Shown: positions 9,589 through 20,000 of the stretch, piece after piece
Position numbering within the stretch: position 1 is the first letter of the stretch
How the letters are laid out: each line of letters begins with the position of its first letter
Source of the DNA: Astragalus membranaceus
Taxonomy: Eukaryota; Streptophyta; Magnoliopsida; Fabales; Fabaceae
NCBI GenBank assembly: GCA_039519185.1
Contig: CM076854.1
Coordinates: forward strand, 162,927,434 to 162,991,433
DNA length: 64,000 bases
Reading direction: 5' to 3'
The notes under the pieces: model-generated
Database searches by the model: none
Told to the model about the DNA's origin: nothing
The model's input: only the letters and a program-made list of their open reading frames with translations
Position numbers and translations under genes: made by a program

Positions 9589-11503
9589 TAAAAAATTGAC
9601 TCACTTCAATAAGTGGTTCCAAAACACACTTTGGTAATGAATTAAAAGCAATTGGTAAGAAACACTCCATGAATACATGACAATCATGACTTTTCATTGC
9701 ATACATCTTCCCGGTGTTCACATCGGCACATCTTGCAAGGTTAGAAGAATAACCATCTGGCATCGTCAATCCTTTCAACCATCGACAAACATCTTTTGCT
9801 TCATCTGGTGTTAGACAATATTTGGCTTTGGGTTTTAACATCTTCCCATTAGGCATTTCCACCAAATTCAAATCGGATCGATGTTTGCTACAGTAAAGAG
9901 CAGAATCCAATCTAGCCTTATTATTGTCTTTGGTTTTATCTTTCACATTCATCACAGTGAAAAATATGTTGTCAAAGAAATTTTTCTCGATGTGCATAAC
10001 ATCGAGATTGTGCCTCAACAGATTATCTTTCCAATATGGGAGATTCCAAAATATGCTTTTTTTTGTCCAATTGTGCACCTGTCCATAACCATCCATCCGG
10101 GTGAGTTCCCCTACCTCCGTGGCTTGTGGCAAATCCATAACTCTGCTCCAAATTTCACCTGATGTCAACAAAGGTGGTGGTCCATCTGTTTCAACTACCC
10201 CTTTATTGAAGGCCTTCTTGTTCTTTCTAAATTTATGATCTTGCGGTAAGAATCTACGATGCGAGTCAAACCAAGAACTCTTGCCCCCGTACTTTAGGGT
10301 AAACGCCTTTGTGTGTTCCTTGCAGTGGGGACATGCCAATTTACCGTAAGTCCCCCAACCAGACAACATACCATAAGCAGGAAAGTCGTTAAGTGTCCAC
10401 ATCAATGCAGCTCTCATCATAAAATTCTTTTTTCGTGCTCCATCATATGTCAAAACACCACCCCACAATCTCTTAAGGTCATCAATCAGAGGTTCCAAAA
10501 AGATATCAATGTTAGCTTTTGGATTGGATGGACCAGGTATCAGACAAGTCAAAAACATATACGCTTTTGTCATGCACAACTCAGGAGGAAGATTGTAAGG
10601 GGTAACAATGACTGGCCAACAAGAGCAGGGTGACGCCGATGCTTGGATATATGGAGTAAATCCATCAGAGCACAAGCCAAGCCGAACATTCCGTGGGTCT
10701 GAGGCAAAATCTGAATGCACTTGATCAAAGTGCTTCCACGCTTCACCGTCAGATGGGTGGCGTAAAATGTCGTCTGAGGTACGCCTATTGTCATAATGCC
10801 AACTCATTTTCTGCGCAATATCAGTCGATGAAAACATTCTTTGCAACCTTGGAACTATAGGCAAATAGAACATCGACTTTACAGGGATAGGTCTATAATT
10901 ACGTTTTGCCCCTTTACGATCATGATACCCTGGGTTTCCACATAATTTGCATTCAAGCAGCTCACCATCATTTTTACCAAATTCGTTGTTGTAAAACAAC
11001 ATGTGCCATTTGTCACAACAATCAATCTTCTTAAATTTCAATCCTAGCTTCGAAACTAACATCTTTGCTTCATAATAACTTTTTGGCAAATTATCCTTAT
11101 TAGGTGTCGCTTCCAACATCATTTCAGTCACATAGTCTAAACCCACCTCAGAAATATTACTCATGGACTTGAGAGCTAAAAGTTTCACACACATAGATAA
11201 TTCTGATTGTGAGCCTTCAAACAACGGTTTGTTTGAATCTTTTAACAAATTATAAAATTTTTGTGCTTCTTCATTTGGAAGTTCATCATGATCGTCATAT
11301 TGAGGCTCATCAAATGGCACATTCACCCTGAGACCATCACAAATCATGTTTTCCATTGACTCAAAAATTTCATTACGTGGAACACCAACACCAGAACTGC
11401 TTGAAGCCCCTACCTCAAAATTTTGACGTCGTTGTTCTCCATGGTCCACCCAAATCCAATAATTAGGCCTAAACCCACAATGATACAAGTGCTCCCTGAT
11501 TTC
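9560..11503 (-). pseudogene. CACTA TNP2-type transposase, main part
   Basis: About 650 codons open without interruption on the minus strand. Motifs are typical of TNP2 (Transposase_21): HLYHCGFRPNYWIWVDHGE near the start, PIPVKSMFYLPIVPRLQRMF, DNRRTSDDILRHPSDGEAW, LGLCSDGFTPY, and ACPHCKEHTKAFTL with HNLDVMHIEKNFFDN. It excises and reinserts the element. Two defects stand out. The N-terminal 65 codons are cut off by the nested element at 11507-12746, and the C-terminus ends at SQFFN followed by a few unrelated residues (PHQLGI), so several hundred expected residues are missing. The end runs into the acceptor of the second gene, as if a deletion had joined the two genes. Confidence 0.9.
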
Positions 11504-11506
11504 ATT

Positions 11507-12746
11507 CACTACAAAAAAATGAGTATTAGTGACGGATATTAGAGAGGGAAAAGGAATCCCTCGCAAAAAAAACATTAGCGAGGGAATTAGCGACGGACAG
11601 AGCCGTCGCTAAAGGCTAAGCGTTTTTTTAAAAAAAAGAAACAGAATCTGCCGCCAAAGACCTTAAAATCCGTCGCTAAAAACATTAGACAGGGAATTAG
11701 TGACGGACAGAGCCGTCACTAAAGGTCAGGCGCTTTTTTTTAAAAAAAACAGTGTTCGTCGCTAAAAACCCTTAAATCCGTCGCTAAATGTCAGTGCACT
11801 TTTCTGACTTGTTAAGTCAACACTTTTCGTCGCTAAAAACCCTTAAATCCATCGCTAAATGTCAGTGCACTTTTCTGACTTGATAAGATAACACTCTCTG
11901 TCGCTAAAAACCCTTAAATCCGTCGCTAAATGTCAGTGCACTTTTCTGACTTGATAAGACTCCACTGTCCGTCGCTATAGCTTTAAATCCGTCACTATAG
12001 CCTTAAAATCCGTCCCCAAAGGGTTTTTAATGGGTTTTTATTCAAATCTCCCCACCAAATTACTCTCATTTCCATTTCACTTCATTTTTTTCTCCCTAAC
12101 TCTTCTCTCTCCCCCTCTCTATCCGAATCTCTTCACCACCACCACCACCACCACCACCACCACCACATACCTCCTACCACCCTCACTCACTCTCTCTTTC
12201 TCTCTTACTCTTCGCCACCACACTACCACCACCTCCTCTCTCTACCCTAATCCACCCATCACCACCACCACCACGCCACCTTCACCACCACCACCCACCA
12301 CCACCACTCTCACTCTTCTCTCTCTCTCTCTCTCCCTTACTCTTCTCCTTCTCTCTCTACCCTAATCCACCCATCACCACCACCACCACCACGCCACCCC
12401 CACCACCACACCACCACCACCACCACCACTCTCACTCCTCTCTCTCTCTCTCTCTCTTTGGAAAGCTTGATGATGATCATAATAATAATAATTAAAATAA
12501 TATAATAATAAATATAAAAAAAAAGTAGATTTAAAACAATAGGTTTAAAACAGTCAGACTTAGCGAGGGAATTTGAATCCCTCGCTAATCAGCGACGGAA
12601 TATTCCCTCGCTGATCCCATTAGCGAGGAGCAATTTAGCGAGGGACAGATTCTGTCACTAATTCCCTCGCAAACAGGCATTATCGACGGATTTGGGACCA
12701 TTTGCGAGGGAAAGATCCCTCGCTAATGATCAATTTTTTTGTAGTG
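11507..12746. mobile_element. Nested non-autonomous CACTA element
   Basis: 1240 bp, beginning CACTACAAAAAAA and ending TTTTTTTGTAGTG, flanked by a perfect 3-bp target duplication ATT (11504-11506 and 12747-12749), as expected for CACTA. Subterminal repeats are the same TAGCGACGG/CCCTCGCTAA type as in the surrounding element, so it probably uses the same transposase. The centre holds (CCA)n and (CT)n stretches and no transposase gene. It sits in the TNP2 coding sequence between codons 65 and 66. Confidence 0.93.
12133..12454. repeat. (CCA)n and (CT)n low-complexity core of the nested CACTA
   Basis: Alternating CAC-triplet and CT-dinucleotide tracts. The Thr/Pro/Ser-rich ORF seen here is a by-product of the repeat. 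Confidence 0.9.
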
Positions 12747-12941
12747 ATTATCGGTCCTAATAGGTACACCGTCGCAATTTAAGCATGGACATCTAACCCC
12801 CTTTTCCCGTTTAGCCAATTCATGTCGCCACGCTACCATTAGAAACTGTTCAACCCCAATAACAAAAGATTCCTTCAAACCCGCTCTTCTCGGATATAAC
12901 CGATCATTCACCCAATCACGATTAAATTCATACAAATTCAT
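12747..12941 (-). pseudogene. CACTA TNP2 transposase, N-terminal 65 codons
   Basis: The ATG at 12941 opens a frame with WVNDRLYPRRAGLKESFVIG, then HELAKREKGVRCPCLNCDGV; the CPCLNC motif is typical of the TNP2 N-terminus. The frame is in phase with the part that resumes at 11503 on the other side of the nested element, using one copy of the ATT duplication. The gene was therefore continuous before that insertion. Confidence 0.88.
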
Positions 12942-12949
12942 CTACACGC

Positions 12950-13836
12950 ATTTAAGAAAATGTGTTAGATTCCCTTAACATTCTCAATATATAATCTATC
13001 AAGTTAGTGGCATCGATATGATCTCAGTGGAGATGATTTCGAGTCGAATATGGGGGTTAAGGACAGATCAGACAAAACCCTTTTCCATATAAGTAGTGAA
13101 GGAAGTTATTTCTAACTCCCAACCTTAAAATTGTTAGTATCGTCTCACAATTATCTCAATGGAGATGATTTCGAGCAAAATATGGGGGTGAGGGACGACA
13201 ACATCTCACCCTTTTCCATCAACAACACACAGTCATCTAACCTAGGGTTCATCAAAACAACAATTAAACACTTTTCAGTTAACAACTCTCAAATGATACA
13301 CTTTTCAATAACACATTTCAATAAAACCATTTCAATTTCAAGCAAAAAACATAAATCAATTCACTATTAATTTCAATTTCAATAAAACAACTTCAATTTC
13401 AACAAACAATTTCAATTTCAACTTCAAATTTTTATCCTACACAACTTCTACAAATCCTAATTTCATTTTGTTCTTCTAAAACCCCACCCAAACCTAAAAC
13501 CCTACCCAAACCACAATCCACAATATCACAAAACCTAATCCTATTTTCTTCTTTCAAAACAACAATATCACAAAACTAAATTCACTAAGAGTACCAAACA
13601 ACAATATCACAAAACTAATTTTACAAATCCTAACAAAACAATATCATAAAAAATAAAAATCAAAACAACATCATAAAAAGTAAAAATCAAAACCTCCAAA
13701 GGTAGAGTTCCGGTGGTGAAGAGGGAGAACTCCGGTGGTGGTGAAGAGGGCGAGCTCCGGTGGTGGTGAAAAGGGAGAGCTCCGGTGAGAGAGAGAGGTT
13801 CGCGTAGGAGAGAGAAGAGAGAGGGTGACGTTCGCG

Positions 13837-13909
<73 letters not shown>

Positions 13910-14045
13910 AGAGGGCGATAGTTGGTTGTGGTGGTGGTGGTGCGGTGGTGGTGGAAATGAGAGAAGAGAATTGGGGTTCGTGAGAGAGAAGAGTGAGGGA
14001 GTGAAGTGAAGAGTAAACAGTGTGAGAGATAAATGAGATCTGATA
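12950..14045 (-). promoter_or_regulatory. 5' non-coding region of the large CACTA
   Basis: Upstream of the TNP2 start. Contains two similar stretches around GGAGATGATTTCGAG (13028 and 13160), AT-rich DNA, and a long (GA)n tract. No gene. It presumably holds the element's promoter and leader, though no clear TATA box was assigned. Confidence 0.5.
13840..13907. repeat. (GA)n microsatellite
   Basis: About 34 GA units. The Arg/Glu and Ser/Leu reading frames over it are artefacts of the repeat. Confidence 0.95.
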
Positions 14046-14049
14046 CAAT

Positions 14050-14377
14050 TTAAGGGGGGGTTAGCGACGGAATTTGCGAGGGACCATTCCGTCGCTAATC
14101 CCTTCACGCTAACCAAGACTGGAACGGTCAAAATAGTTAGCGAGGGACCCTTATTTTCGTCGCTAATCCCTTCGATTTCTGTGCTGTTTTAATTTCAGAT
14201 TCCCTCCTAATAGTTAGCGACGGACCAGTCCGTCGCTAATGCCCAAAATTCCGTCACTAATTTTCAAAACAAACGAGGACCCTTATTCCCTCGCAAATTC
14301 CGTCGCTAATGTCGGTTTTAGCGAGGGAACCGCATTCCCTCGCTAATGTCCCTCGCAAATAGCCTTTTTTTGTAGTG
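14050..14377. repeat. CACTA subterminal repeats and terminus, right side
   Basis: Repeated TTAGCGACGG/CCGTCGCTAA and CCCTCGCTAA words up to the terminus TTTTTTTGTAGTG. The three bases after the end are TGG; no matching TGG-CACTA end is visible on the left. Confidence 0.85.
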
Positions 14378-16466
14378 TGGGTACGACAAAAACTCCGTTG
14401 CAAGGAGAGAATTAAACGGACCGGCGCAAAGCCGGGTACACGTGGCAGCTAGATTCCCCACGTAGATTAGTCACTGATAAAGTAGGTGGATACTACACAC
14501 CAATAACATAATAACCAAAAAAAGAAAAGCAGCTGCAATAATAGACAGCGACATCAATTTAAGCAAACTGCTACAGTGCTTAAGACATGTTATTAGGAAA
14601 ACAGCTGCCTTAGGCAAATCATCCATAGACTCAAAAAATTCTAAGACAGTAGCATCTAAAAAAGTCTAAGACATTATATTTTGTGGGCCTGTGAACTACC
14701 CGAGACCCGACCAAGCTAGCCCACTACGGGATCGGGTTTTTATAGGCAGGGCTAAAAAGCCCAATTATGAAAATGGGTTTAGCTTCCACAACCCAAGCCC
14801 TATATTTTTTTTGGTCAGCATGACAGGCTCGACCCATTTTGCTAGCTCTAGAGCTTAACTTCCCTTTCTGTAGTAAATTATTTCGAAAAATCATGTCTTT
14901 GTCAGGGTCATTAAACCCATAACGAACCAATTGGTTCGGTCGATTCCCATTTCATCTTGTCACTCATTACATTTTCTACCTTTTTCTCCCATTTCCTAGT
15001 AAAGCCCTAGGTAGCTTTATGTCCAAACAAGACTCCTTAATTTTTGTGAGGCCCCTTAAACGAACACACTCCAGGAAGACCCCTTGAACAAACAAGGGCA
15101 GTGGCGGACCTACCTTGTACTAGTAGACCAAATAGCCCAAATTTTTTGAAATTTTTATTTTGAACTCTCTAAAAATTTTAAATTGTACTAGTAGACTAAG
15201 TTTTGCACTAATTTGACACTGGTTTTAAAAAATTTGACACCTCTGACCTCAAAATTGTCGGGGTCCTCATTAGGAACATCACTAGTTTTTAGCAGTGAGA
15301 CAATATTTACCTTGTGGATATGGAGGAATAATAAAGGAGACACAATATATAAGTGGTAGCATCACCTTTTTGTCTCTCGTATATATTATAGTAGACACCA
15401 TGCACATTCCACAGTACATAATTTGAATATTGCACATAACGTAAAGCGATTCGCCTAGCTACTTTATAATATCCTTCGCACCAGGTCCCCAATATAGTGG
15501 CTGGGAATCAACACATGGTTTGGTTGTCCTCTAAACACTTGGAATATTTATGCTACATGGCTTTCACCAAGAAGAGGAGAATCCCCTTTTACTAAACGGA
15601 TCCATTTTTATGGAAAACTTCTATTTCATTAAATTCATACTCTGCTAACTTTATTCCAAAAGCAAATTTTCCTGCAATGGAATGAACTTATGACTACTTA
15701 CTATACTATTAAAGTAGCGGTATACTCATACATTTTATTAATAGACTTAGACATAATTTAATCAGTCTGAACATTACCCCGTGAAAATCAAAACTAATTT
15801 AAAGTAGATAAACAAAAAATTTCAAATTGTAATTGAGTTAGTCCGAACATTACCCCGTGAACATGTACCAACAATATGTAATATTTTTCATAGAGATTAG
15901 AAAACAAAATTGTATTAAAATTTCAAATTTTCCAAATTGTAATATTTTTCGTAGAGACTGAATAAAACTTATTGATAGAGAAAAATCGAATATTAAAAAT
16001 GAAGGAGACATGTAGATGAAATTAAAGTAGATATATTATGAAAAATAGAAAAATGAGATAGAGTTAGAGGAAGAAAGAGTGAAAAAGTGAAAAAGTTTGA
16101 AAAAAGTGTGAGAGAGAGAGTAAAAAAGTTTGAAAAAGTATGTGAGAGATAGTGAAAAGTGAAAACGTTTGAAAATGTGAAATTACATAAATATCCTAAA
16201 ATTGTTTAGTTGTTTAATGATATAGATATACAGTAGATTAAAAAAATTAAAATGTGAAAAGAGAGAATGGATATATATATATATATATATATAATAGTGA
16301 GAGAGAGAGAGTAGGAAAGATAAGAGTGAGAGAGAGAGACCAGAAAAGTGAGTTTTAAAAATGAAATAAAAAATTAAAATATGATGTGAGAGTGAGACCC
16401 ACAAAAGATAAAAGCGAGAGAGAGAAAGATAAAGTTAGATAAAATAATTAGAAATGACATGTGTCC
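14378..16466. other. Intergenic with small transposon remnants, no gene seen
   Basis: Holds an AGCCC/GGGCT-rich patch (14690-14950), a CAGTGGCGGACC word at 15099 resembling a hAT (Tip100-like) end without its partner, a repeated GAACATTACCCCGTGAA (15769 and 15847), and short (AT)n at 16271-16292. No coding signal. Confidence 0.45.
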
Positions 16467-16604
16467 TTTTTTTTGATAAGCAATGTTAGTGGGGGTGGGG
16501 AAATATTAGTTTCCGGGAGTTGAACTCGGGACCTCTCCTTCTTGCACTCATTTGGTGCACTCCTTCAGTATCCCTTAACTCGCCAACTGAGCTACATACT
16601 TGGG
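16467..16604 (-). mobile_element. tRNA-derived SINE with target duplication
   Basis: On the minus strand it starts near TAGCTCAGTTGGCGAG (box A), carries GAGTTCAACTCCC (box B) and ends in an A8 tail. Flanking direct repeats ATGACATGTGTCC (16454-16466) and ATGACATATGTGTCC (16605-16619) are the target duplication, identical but for a 2-base indel. The A-tail and long duplication indicate insertion by LINE-type machinery. Confidence 0.85.
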
Positions 16605-16619
16605 ATGACATATGTGTCC

Positions 16620-17383
16620 TTAAAGTTGATGATGTTTCAAAGTTCTAGAAATAGTAATTTAGTATTTTTGATAGTAGTTTGTTTGATTATATATAAATAG
16701 TAGAAGTATATATATATATATATATATAGCAGAAGTGTGAGAAAATATTTCATGGTTAAATTGGATGAAGCGTAGCACTATATTATTTTCTCCAAGGTTT
16801 GCAAATTAAAAGTGATTACCATAAATTCAACAGTCGCATCAATATACAAATAATGTAGCATTCTATTGATGCCGATGCAGCACACGCAAAAACAACCCAA
16901 CTAATTTAATCTTACAAAACCTACTTGTAAAGTCAGAAATATATCCCATTTATTAACATTTTTTCTGGTCATAGCACACGTCCGACGTGAATTCTCAACA
17001 TAACTCTTTAATTTTATTTGTTATGCTAGTTAATAGTTATTATTAGTATCAGTTAGTTAGTTAGTTGAAGAAAAGTTTGTTAGTTATGTCGGTTTAAGGC
17101 CATGCATACAAAGGTTTTACATCATCATTCCATAAATTCAATACTCACAATATTTTGTTTTTCCCTCAACTCAACCATTTCAATACACAGAAAATGCAAA
17201 AAAAACAAAAAAGCAAGACTAATTTTTTTACAGACTTCTTAAAGAGAAATTGAACAGGACAACAACAGACAAGAAAAACCAGATGTATATCCTGATTAAA
17301 ACATTGTCTGTTTTCAAATAGTATCAACTCAGAACTCTTTTTCATTTGGTATAAACTATACAGAGTTCTAAGTTAACTCATAA
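16620..17383. other. Intergenic downstream of glutaredoxin 2
   Basis: AT-rich with an (AT)n tract near 16709-16728. Probable 3' flank of the minus-strand gene at 17384. No gene seen. Confidence 0.5.
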
Positions 17384-17692
17384 CTAAAACCAAATAGCCC
17401 TTGCATCTATAAGCAATTGTTTAAGAGAACCATCAACATGAAGTGATATAACATCTTTTGATGACCCTACAAATTTTCCACCTATGAACACTGCTGGTAC
17501 TGAAGGGTTACACCCCATACCCCTTAAAGCCCACTCCATTTCTCTCCCATATGAATCATTGTCTAGCTCATACACTGCAGGACTTGCTCCAAGTTCATAG
17601 AATAGTTGCTTGATGCTATGACACATGCAACATGAACTCTTTGTAAATATAACTGCAGCTTTCTTTGATGCCAAATCCTTTACTCTATCCAT
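17384..17692 (-). CDS. CC-type (class III, ROXY-like) glutaredoxin
   Basis: 102 residues, a single exon. The active site SSCCMC (residues 19-24) marks the plant-specific CC-type class; PSVPAVFIGGKFVG and the GSSKDVISLHVDGSL glutathione site follow. The C-terminus ends ARAIWF, close to the hydrophobic ALWL/ALWF-type tail through which ROXY proteins engage TGA factors, unlike the paralogue at 5677-5976. The two share the MD+V start, the length and most core residues, so they are probably a local duplicate pair about 11.7 kb apart, now separated mostly by the CACTA element. TATAAATA at 17761-17768 (minus) gives a short leader and supports the ATG at 17692. Confidence 0.93.
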   Translation of the reverse strand: MDRVKDLASKKAAVIFTKSSCCMCHSIKQLFYELGASPAVYELDNDSYGREMEWALRGMGCNPSVPAVFIGGKFVGSSKDVISLHVDGSLKQLLIDARAIWF

Positions 17693-17760
17693 TACTAGCT
17701 TGTGTGATTGTTTTGCTAAGGCTTTTGTTTTGTTTTAACTTGTGAGATTTCTTCATCTGT

Positions 17761-17768
17761 TATTTATA
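17761..17768 (-). promoter_or_regulatory. TATA box of glutaredoxin 2
   Basis: TATAAATA on the minus strand, 69-76 bases upstream of the ATG, which would give a 5' leader of about 40 bases. Confidence 0.6.
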
Positions 17769-17769
17769 G

Positions 17770-18407
17770 TGGTTGGTGAGGAGAGTGGATTGCATTGTAT
17801 ATATTTAGAAAAATAGTAGAAAAATAAATTAATTATTGTTAAATGGATAGGAAAGAGAAAGAAAGTTCTTTCAGATATTTGTTTTGGATAAGAGAAATGC
17901 TTCCTGGTCATTTGGGATGGTGACCCTGGAAATGCTATGAACAAGTTGCATTTAGCATCAAACTGTAAATGATAGTTGATAATCCAAATCTCTTGGGGAT
18001 GGCTGGCCGTACATGCAATCAATGCTGGAAATGGTATAAGAATATTGTTTAATTTATTAGTCTGAAATCTCTTTCGGCTTTGGTTTCAGCATCATTAACA
18101 TTATTATATTATAATGTTAATAATAATTTATACAAACTTCTCCAAGGCAGATGGCACAAAAACAATGCTGTGTTACCAAGAAAATCTATCAAAAGAATGC
18201 AATCCAATAAAATAATATTATGAAAAATCAGAGGTCAGAAGAAGTAAGGAATTCCAAGTGGCGTATGCATGCCCAGCTCTTGTATCAAAAAAGACTCAAA
18301 GTCAACAAATTTTGACAGTTCCAATGGAAAAAAATCATATGAAACAACAATATATTGATGTTGGGAACCAAAGATCACATTATAGGAATTCTGCCAAATC
18401 CATAAAG
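17770..18407. other. Intergenic, upstream of glutaredoxin 2
   Basis: AT-rich, no coding signal. Presumed upstream regulatory DNA of glutaredoxin 2 for its right-hand part. Confidence 0.4.
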
Positions 18408-18408
18408 A

Positions 18409-18653
18409 TTGAAGGATCAAAACAAGCAATTTGAACAATGGGTGTACAAGTATAAGCAAAAGAAAAGAGATGAATTTGATCGAAATAGAGCAGAAGTTGG
18501 CAATTATCCTGATGAGGTTCTTAGGGAGAAGCGAATTTTGGTTGAACTAGAAAAGAGATTGGATGAGGAAAATTGTTCCTATGAAAGACAGTGTCTATTG
18601 GTGAGACAAAAATCTTTTAGGTGTTTAAAGAATCACTTGCCAGAGTTGTTAAG
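18409..18653 (+). pseudogene. Exon-like gene fragment, product not recognised
   Basis: About 80 open codons rich in Lys, Arg and Glu, predicted helical (QWVYKYKQKKRDEFDRNR, then REKRILVELEKRLDEENC). The frame ends at a plausible splice donor (AAG|GTATTG at 18653), and codon usage looks natural. No downstream exon is visible, so it is a piece of a gene, possibly captured. It begins inside an 18-base sequence repeated at 19250-19267. I could not assign a family. Confidence 0.4.
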
Positions 18654-18893
18654 GTATTGTCATATTTTTCTCTTGAATGTTCTAAAAATGTATAGTGAAT
18701 TATGGTCAATTCACAGAAACTAATGTCTGGACAGAATTCATCATGAAAATTGGTTTCTGTAACATTCTTTATGCAAAGGGGTTGTTGTTAGCGTGCTCAT
18801 GGTTGGTTAGAATCCATAATAGATATGATATGAAGGACTAATAATTAGGGTAAAAAACCGACAGAAACCAATAAGAAAATCGACATATTTTAC

Positions 18894-19208
18894 TCACTTA
18901 AACACTAAATTATGGCAGTTGTTGCCACAGGGATAAGCACAGTCAATAGCTTTGACAAGTCTATCAAAATACCAGGCTCCAACAGCAATTGTAATTGGCT
19001 GCATAATAAAAAATGATAACTTTCTTAGAACAATAAACACAAAAGGGTGATTGTTTCATACAAAGCCATTGAGCATACCTTGTCCCCAATAAGGGGAGAG
19101 TTATCAGCAAACCATGTTTCCTGTCTCTCAGACTGGAAATGAGCAAAACAAGAGTTTATGAACAGTCCAGTTTGGGAATACCCAGTGAAGTCTTTCGTTA
19201 CATAACCT
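18894..19208 (-). pseudogene. Pectin acetylesterase, last two exons only
   Basis: Two exons with good splice sites on the minus strand: 19208-19079 (acceptor TTTGCAG, donor AAG|GTATGC) and 18998-18894 (acceptor ATGCAG, stop TGA at 18896-18894). They join in phase. The first carries GLFINSCFAHFQSERQETW and the second AVGAWYFDR, then IDCAYPCGNNCHNLVFK and stop: the C-terminus of plant pectin acetylesterases (Notum-like fold), including the conserved His region and final cysteines. These enzymes remove acetyl groups from cell-wall pectin. About 300 upstream residues, including the catalytic Ser, are absent, so this is a fragment, apparently carried inside a CACTA element. One family Cys (AHC) is Phe here. 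Confidence 0.85.
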
Positions 19209-19669
19209 GCAAAGAACAAAACAGCTAATTAGGGTTTGCGAAATCACAAATTGAAGGATCAAAACAAAGGGCTTTGGTATTCTCCCTATTGCTGAGCATT
19301 CATATTGCAAGATTGAAGCACTTCTAAGCTTCAATCACTGCAATCCTTCAAGTTTCAGTAAAACCTAGCAGAGAAGAAGTGAGAAGAAGAAGAGAAGAAA
19401 GGAGAAAAGAGTGAACGACACCGTTTACTGTTGTGACGGAGTTAGGGAGAGTCTGAGCGTAGAAGAAGGTCGATCTGGTCTCTGATGAAACGGCGAGGCG
19501 TGGCAGAGAACGGCGTGAGAACGCGAGAGGAGTGAGGCGGAGAAATCGTGGGATTGAAATCGTGTTCTGCGAGTGAGAAGGGTTCGTGGTTCGTGTTCTG
19601 AGAGTGAGAGGCTTCGTGAGAGGCTGAGAGTGAAGGGTTCTGAGAGTGGAGAACTAGGGTACGCGTAAG

Positions 19670-20000
19670 TGGAATTATTTTTTTCTATTTTGGTACTTTA
19701 GAAGTCAAGCGAATACACGCCTGACTTCTAAAGTACTAAAACAGAAAAAAAGAATTTCACCATTAATTACAAGTTTGCCACCGTGTCTACTTATGTAGTC
19801 AGGCGAATACACGCCTGACTTCTAAAGTCTAATTTTTTTCCTATTTTTTCACTTTAGAAGTCAGGCGTGTATCCGCTTGACTTTAAAACTCGCGAGTTTT
19901 GCCTCTTAATTACAAATTTGCCACCGTGTCTACTTATGTAGTCAGGCATCTGAGCGCCTGACTTTAAATGTCTAATTCTAATCCCATTTTTACACTAGTG
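19670..20000. repeat. CACTA subterminal palindromic repeats
   Basis: At least six copies of GTCAGGCG or CGCCTGAC, paired around GTGTATTCG or ATACACG cores, spaced 60-80 bases apart; a third CACTA family distinct from those at 4099 and 7611. Confidence 0.75.

Larger units (their letters stand above)
7611..14377 (-). mobile_element. Large CACTA (En/Spm) transposon, left end damaged
   Basis: The right end reads TTTTTTTGTAGTG (14365-14377), the complement of a CACTACAAAAA terminus. Both ends have dense subterminal repeats alternating CCCTCGCTAA and CCGTCGCTAA (7611-7830 and 14050-14360). Between them, on the minus strand, lie a TNP2-type transposase gene and a second gene of the Transposase_24 (Ptta/En-Spm) type. 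No CACTA terminus is visible at the left, so the element has lost that end or it was rearranged. It contains a nested element at 11507-12746. It should be immobile. Confidence 0.85.
18408..20000. mobile_element. CACTA right end with captured gene pieces (Pack-CACTA candidate)
   Basis: The right end reads TTTTTACACTAGTG (19987-20000), a CACTA terminus on the minus strand. It is preceded by a 330-base subterminal region of palindromic GTCAGGCG...CGCCTGAC words. To its left come a GC-rich leader-like zone (19380-19660), the pectin acetylesterase exons, and the unknown exon at 18409. An 18-base direct repeat flanks 18426-19249. The left CACTA terminus was not found, so the left boundary is only a guess. 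Confidence 0.5.

Noticed and set aside
9881..10633. Plus-strand ORFs opposite TNP2
   Set aside because: Antisense shadows of a well-supported transposase frame.
12030..12365. Thr/Pro-rich 111-codon protein
   Set aside because: Translation of (CCA)n and (CT)n repeats inside the nested CACTA.
13607..14131. Ser/Leu-rich proteins over the GA tract, both strands
   Set aside because: Produced by the dinucleotide repeat in the 5' region of the large CACTA.
15099..15112. hAT transposon of the CAGTGGCGG type
   Set aside because: Only one end-like word was found, with no partner end or duplication, so no element is called.
18894..19208. Functional pectin acetylesterase gene
   Set aside because: Only the last two exons exist; the catalytic region is absent for over 10 kb on the upstream side.
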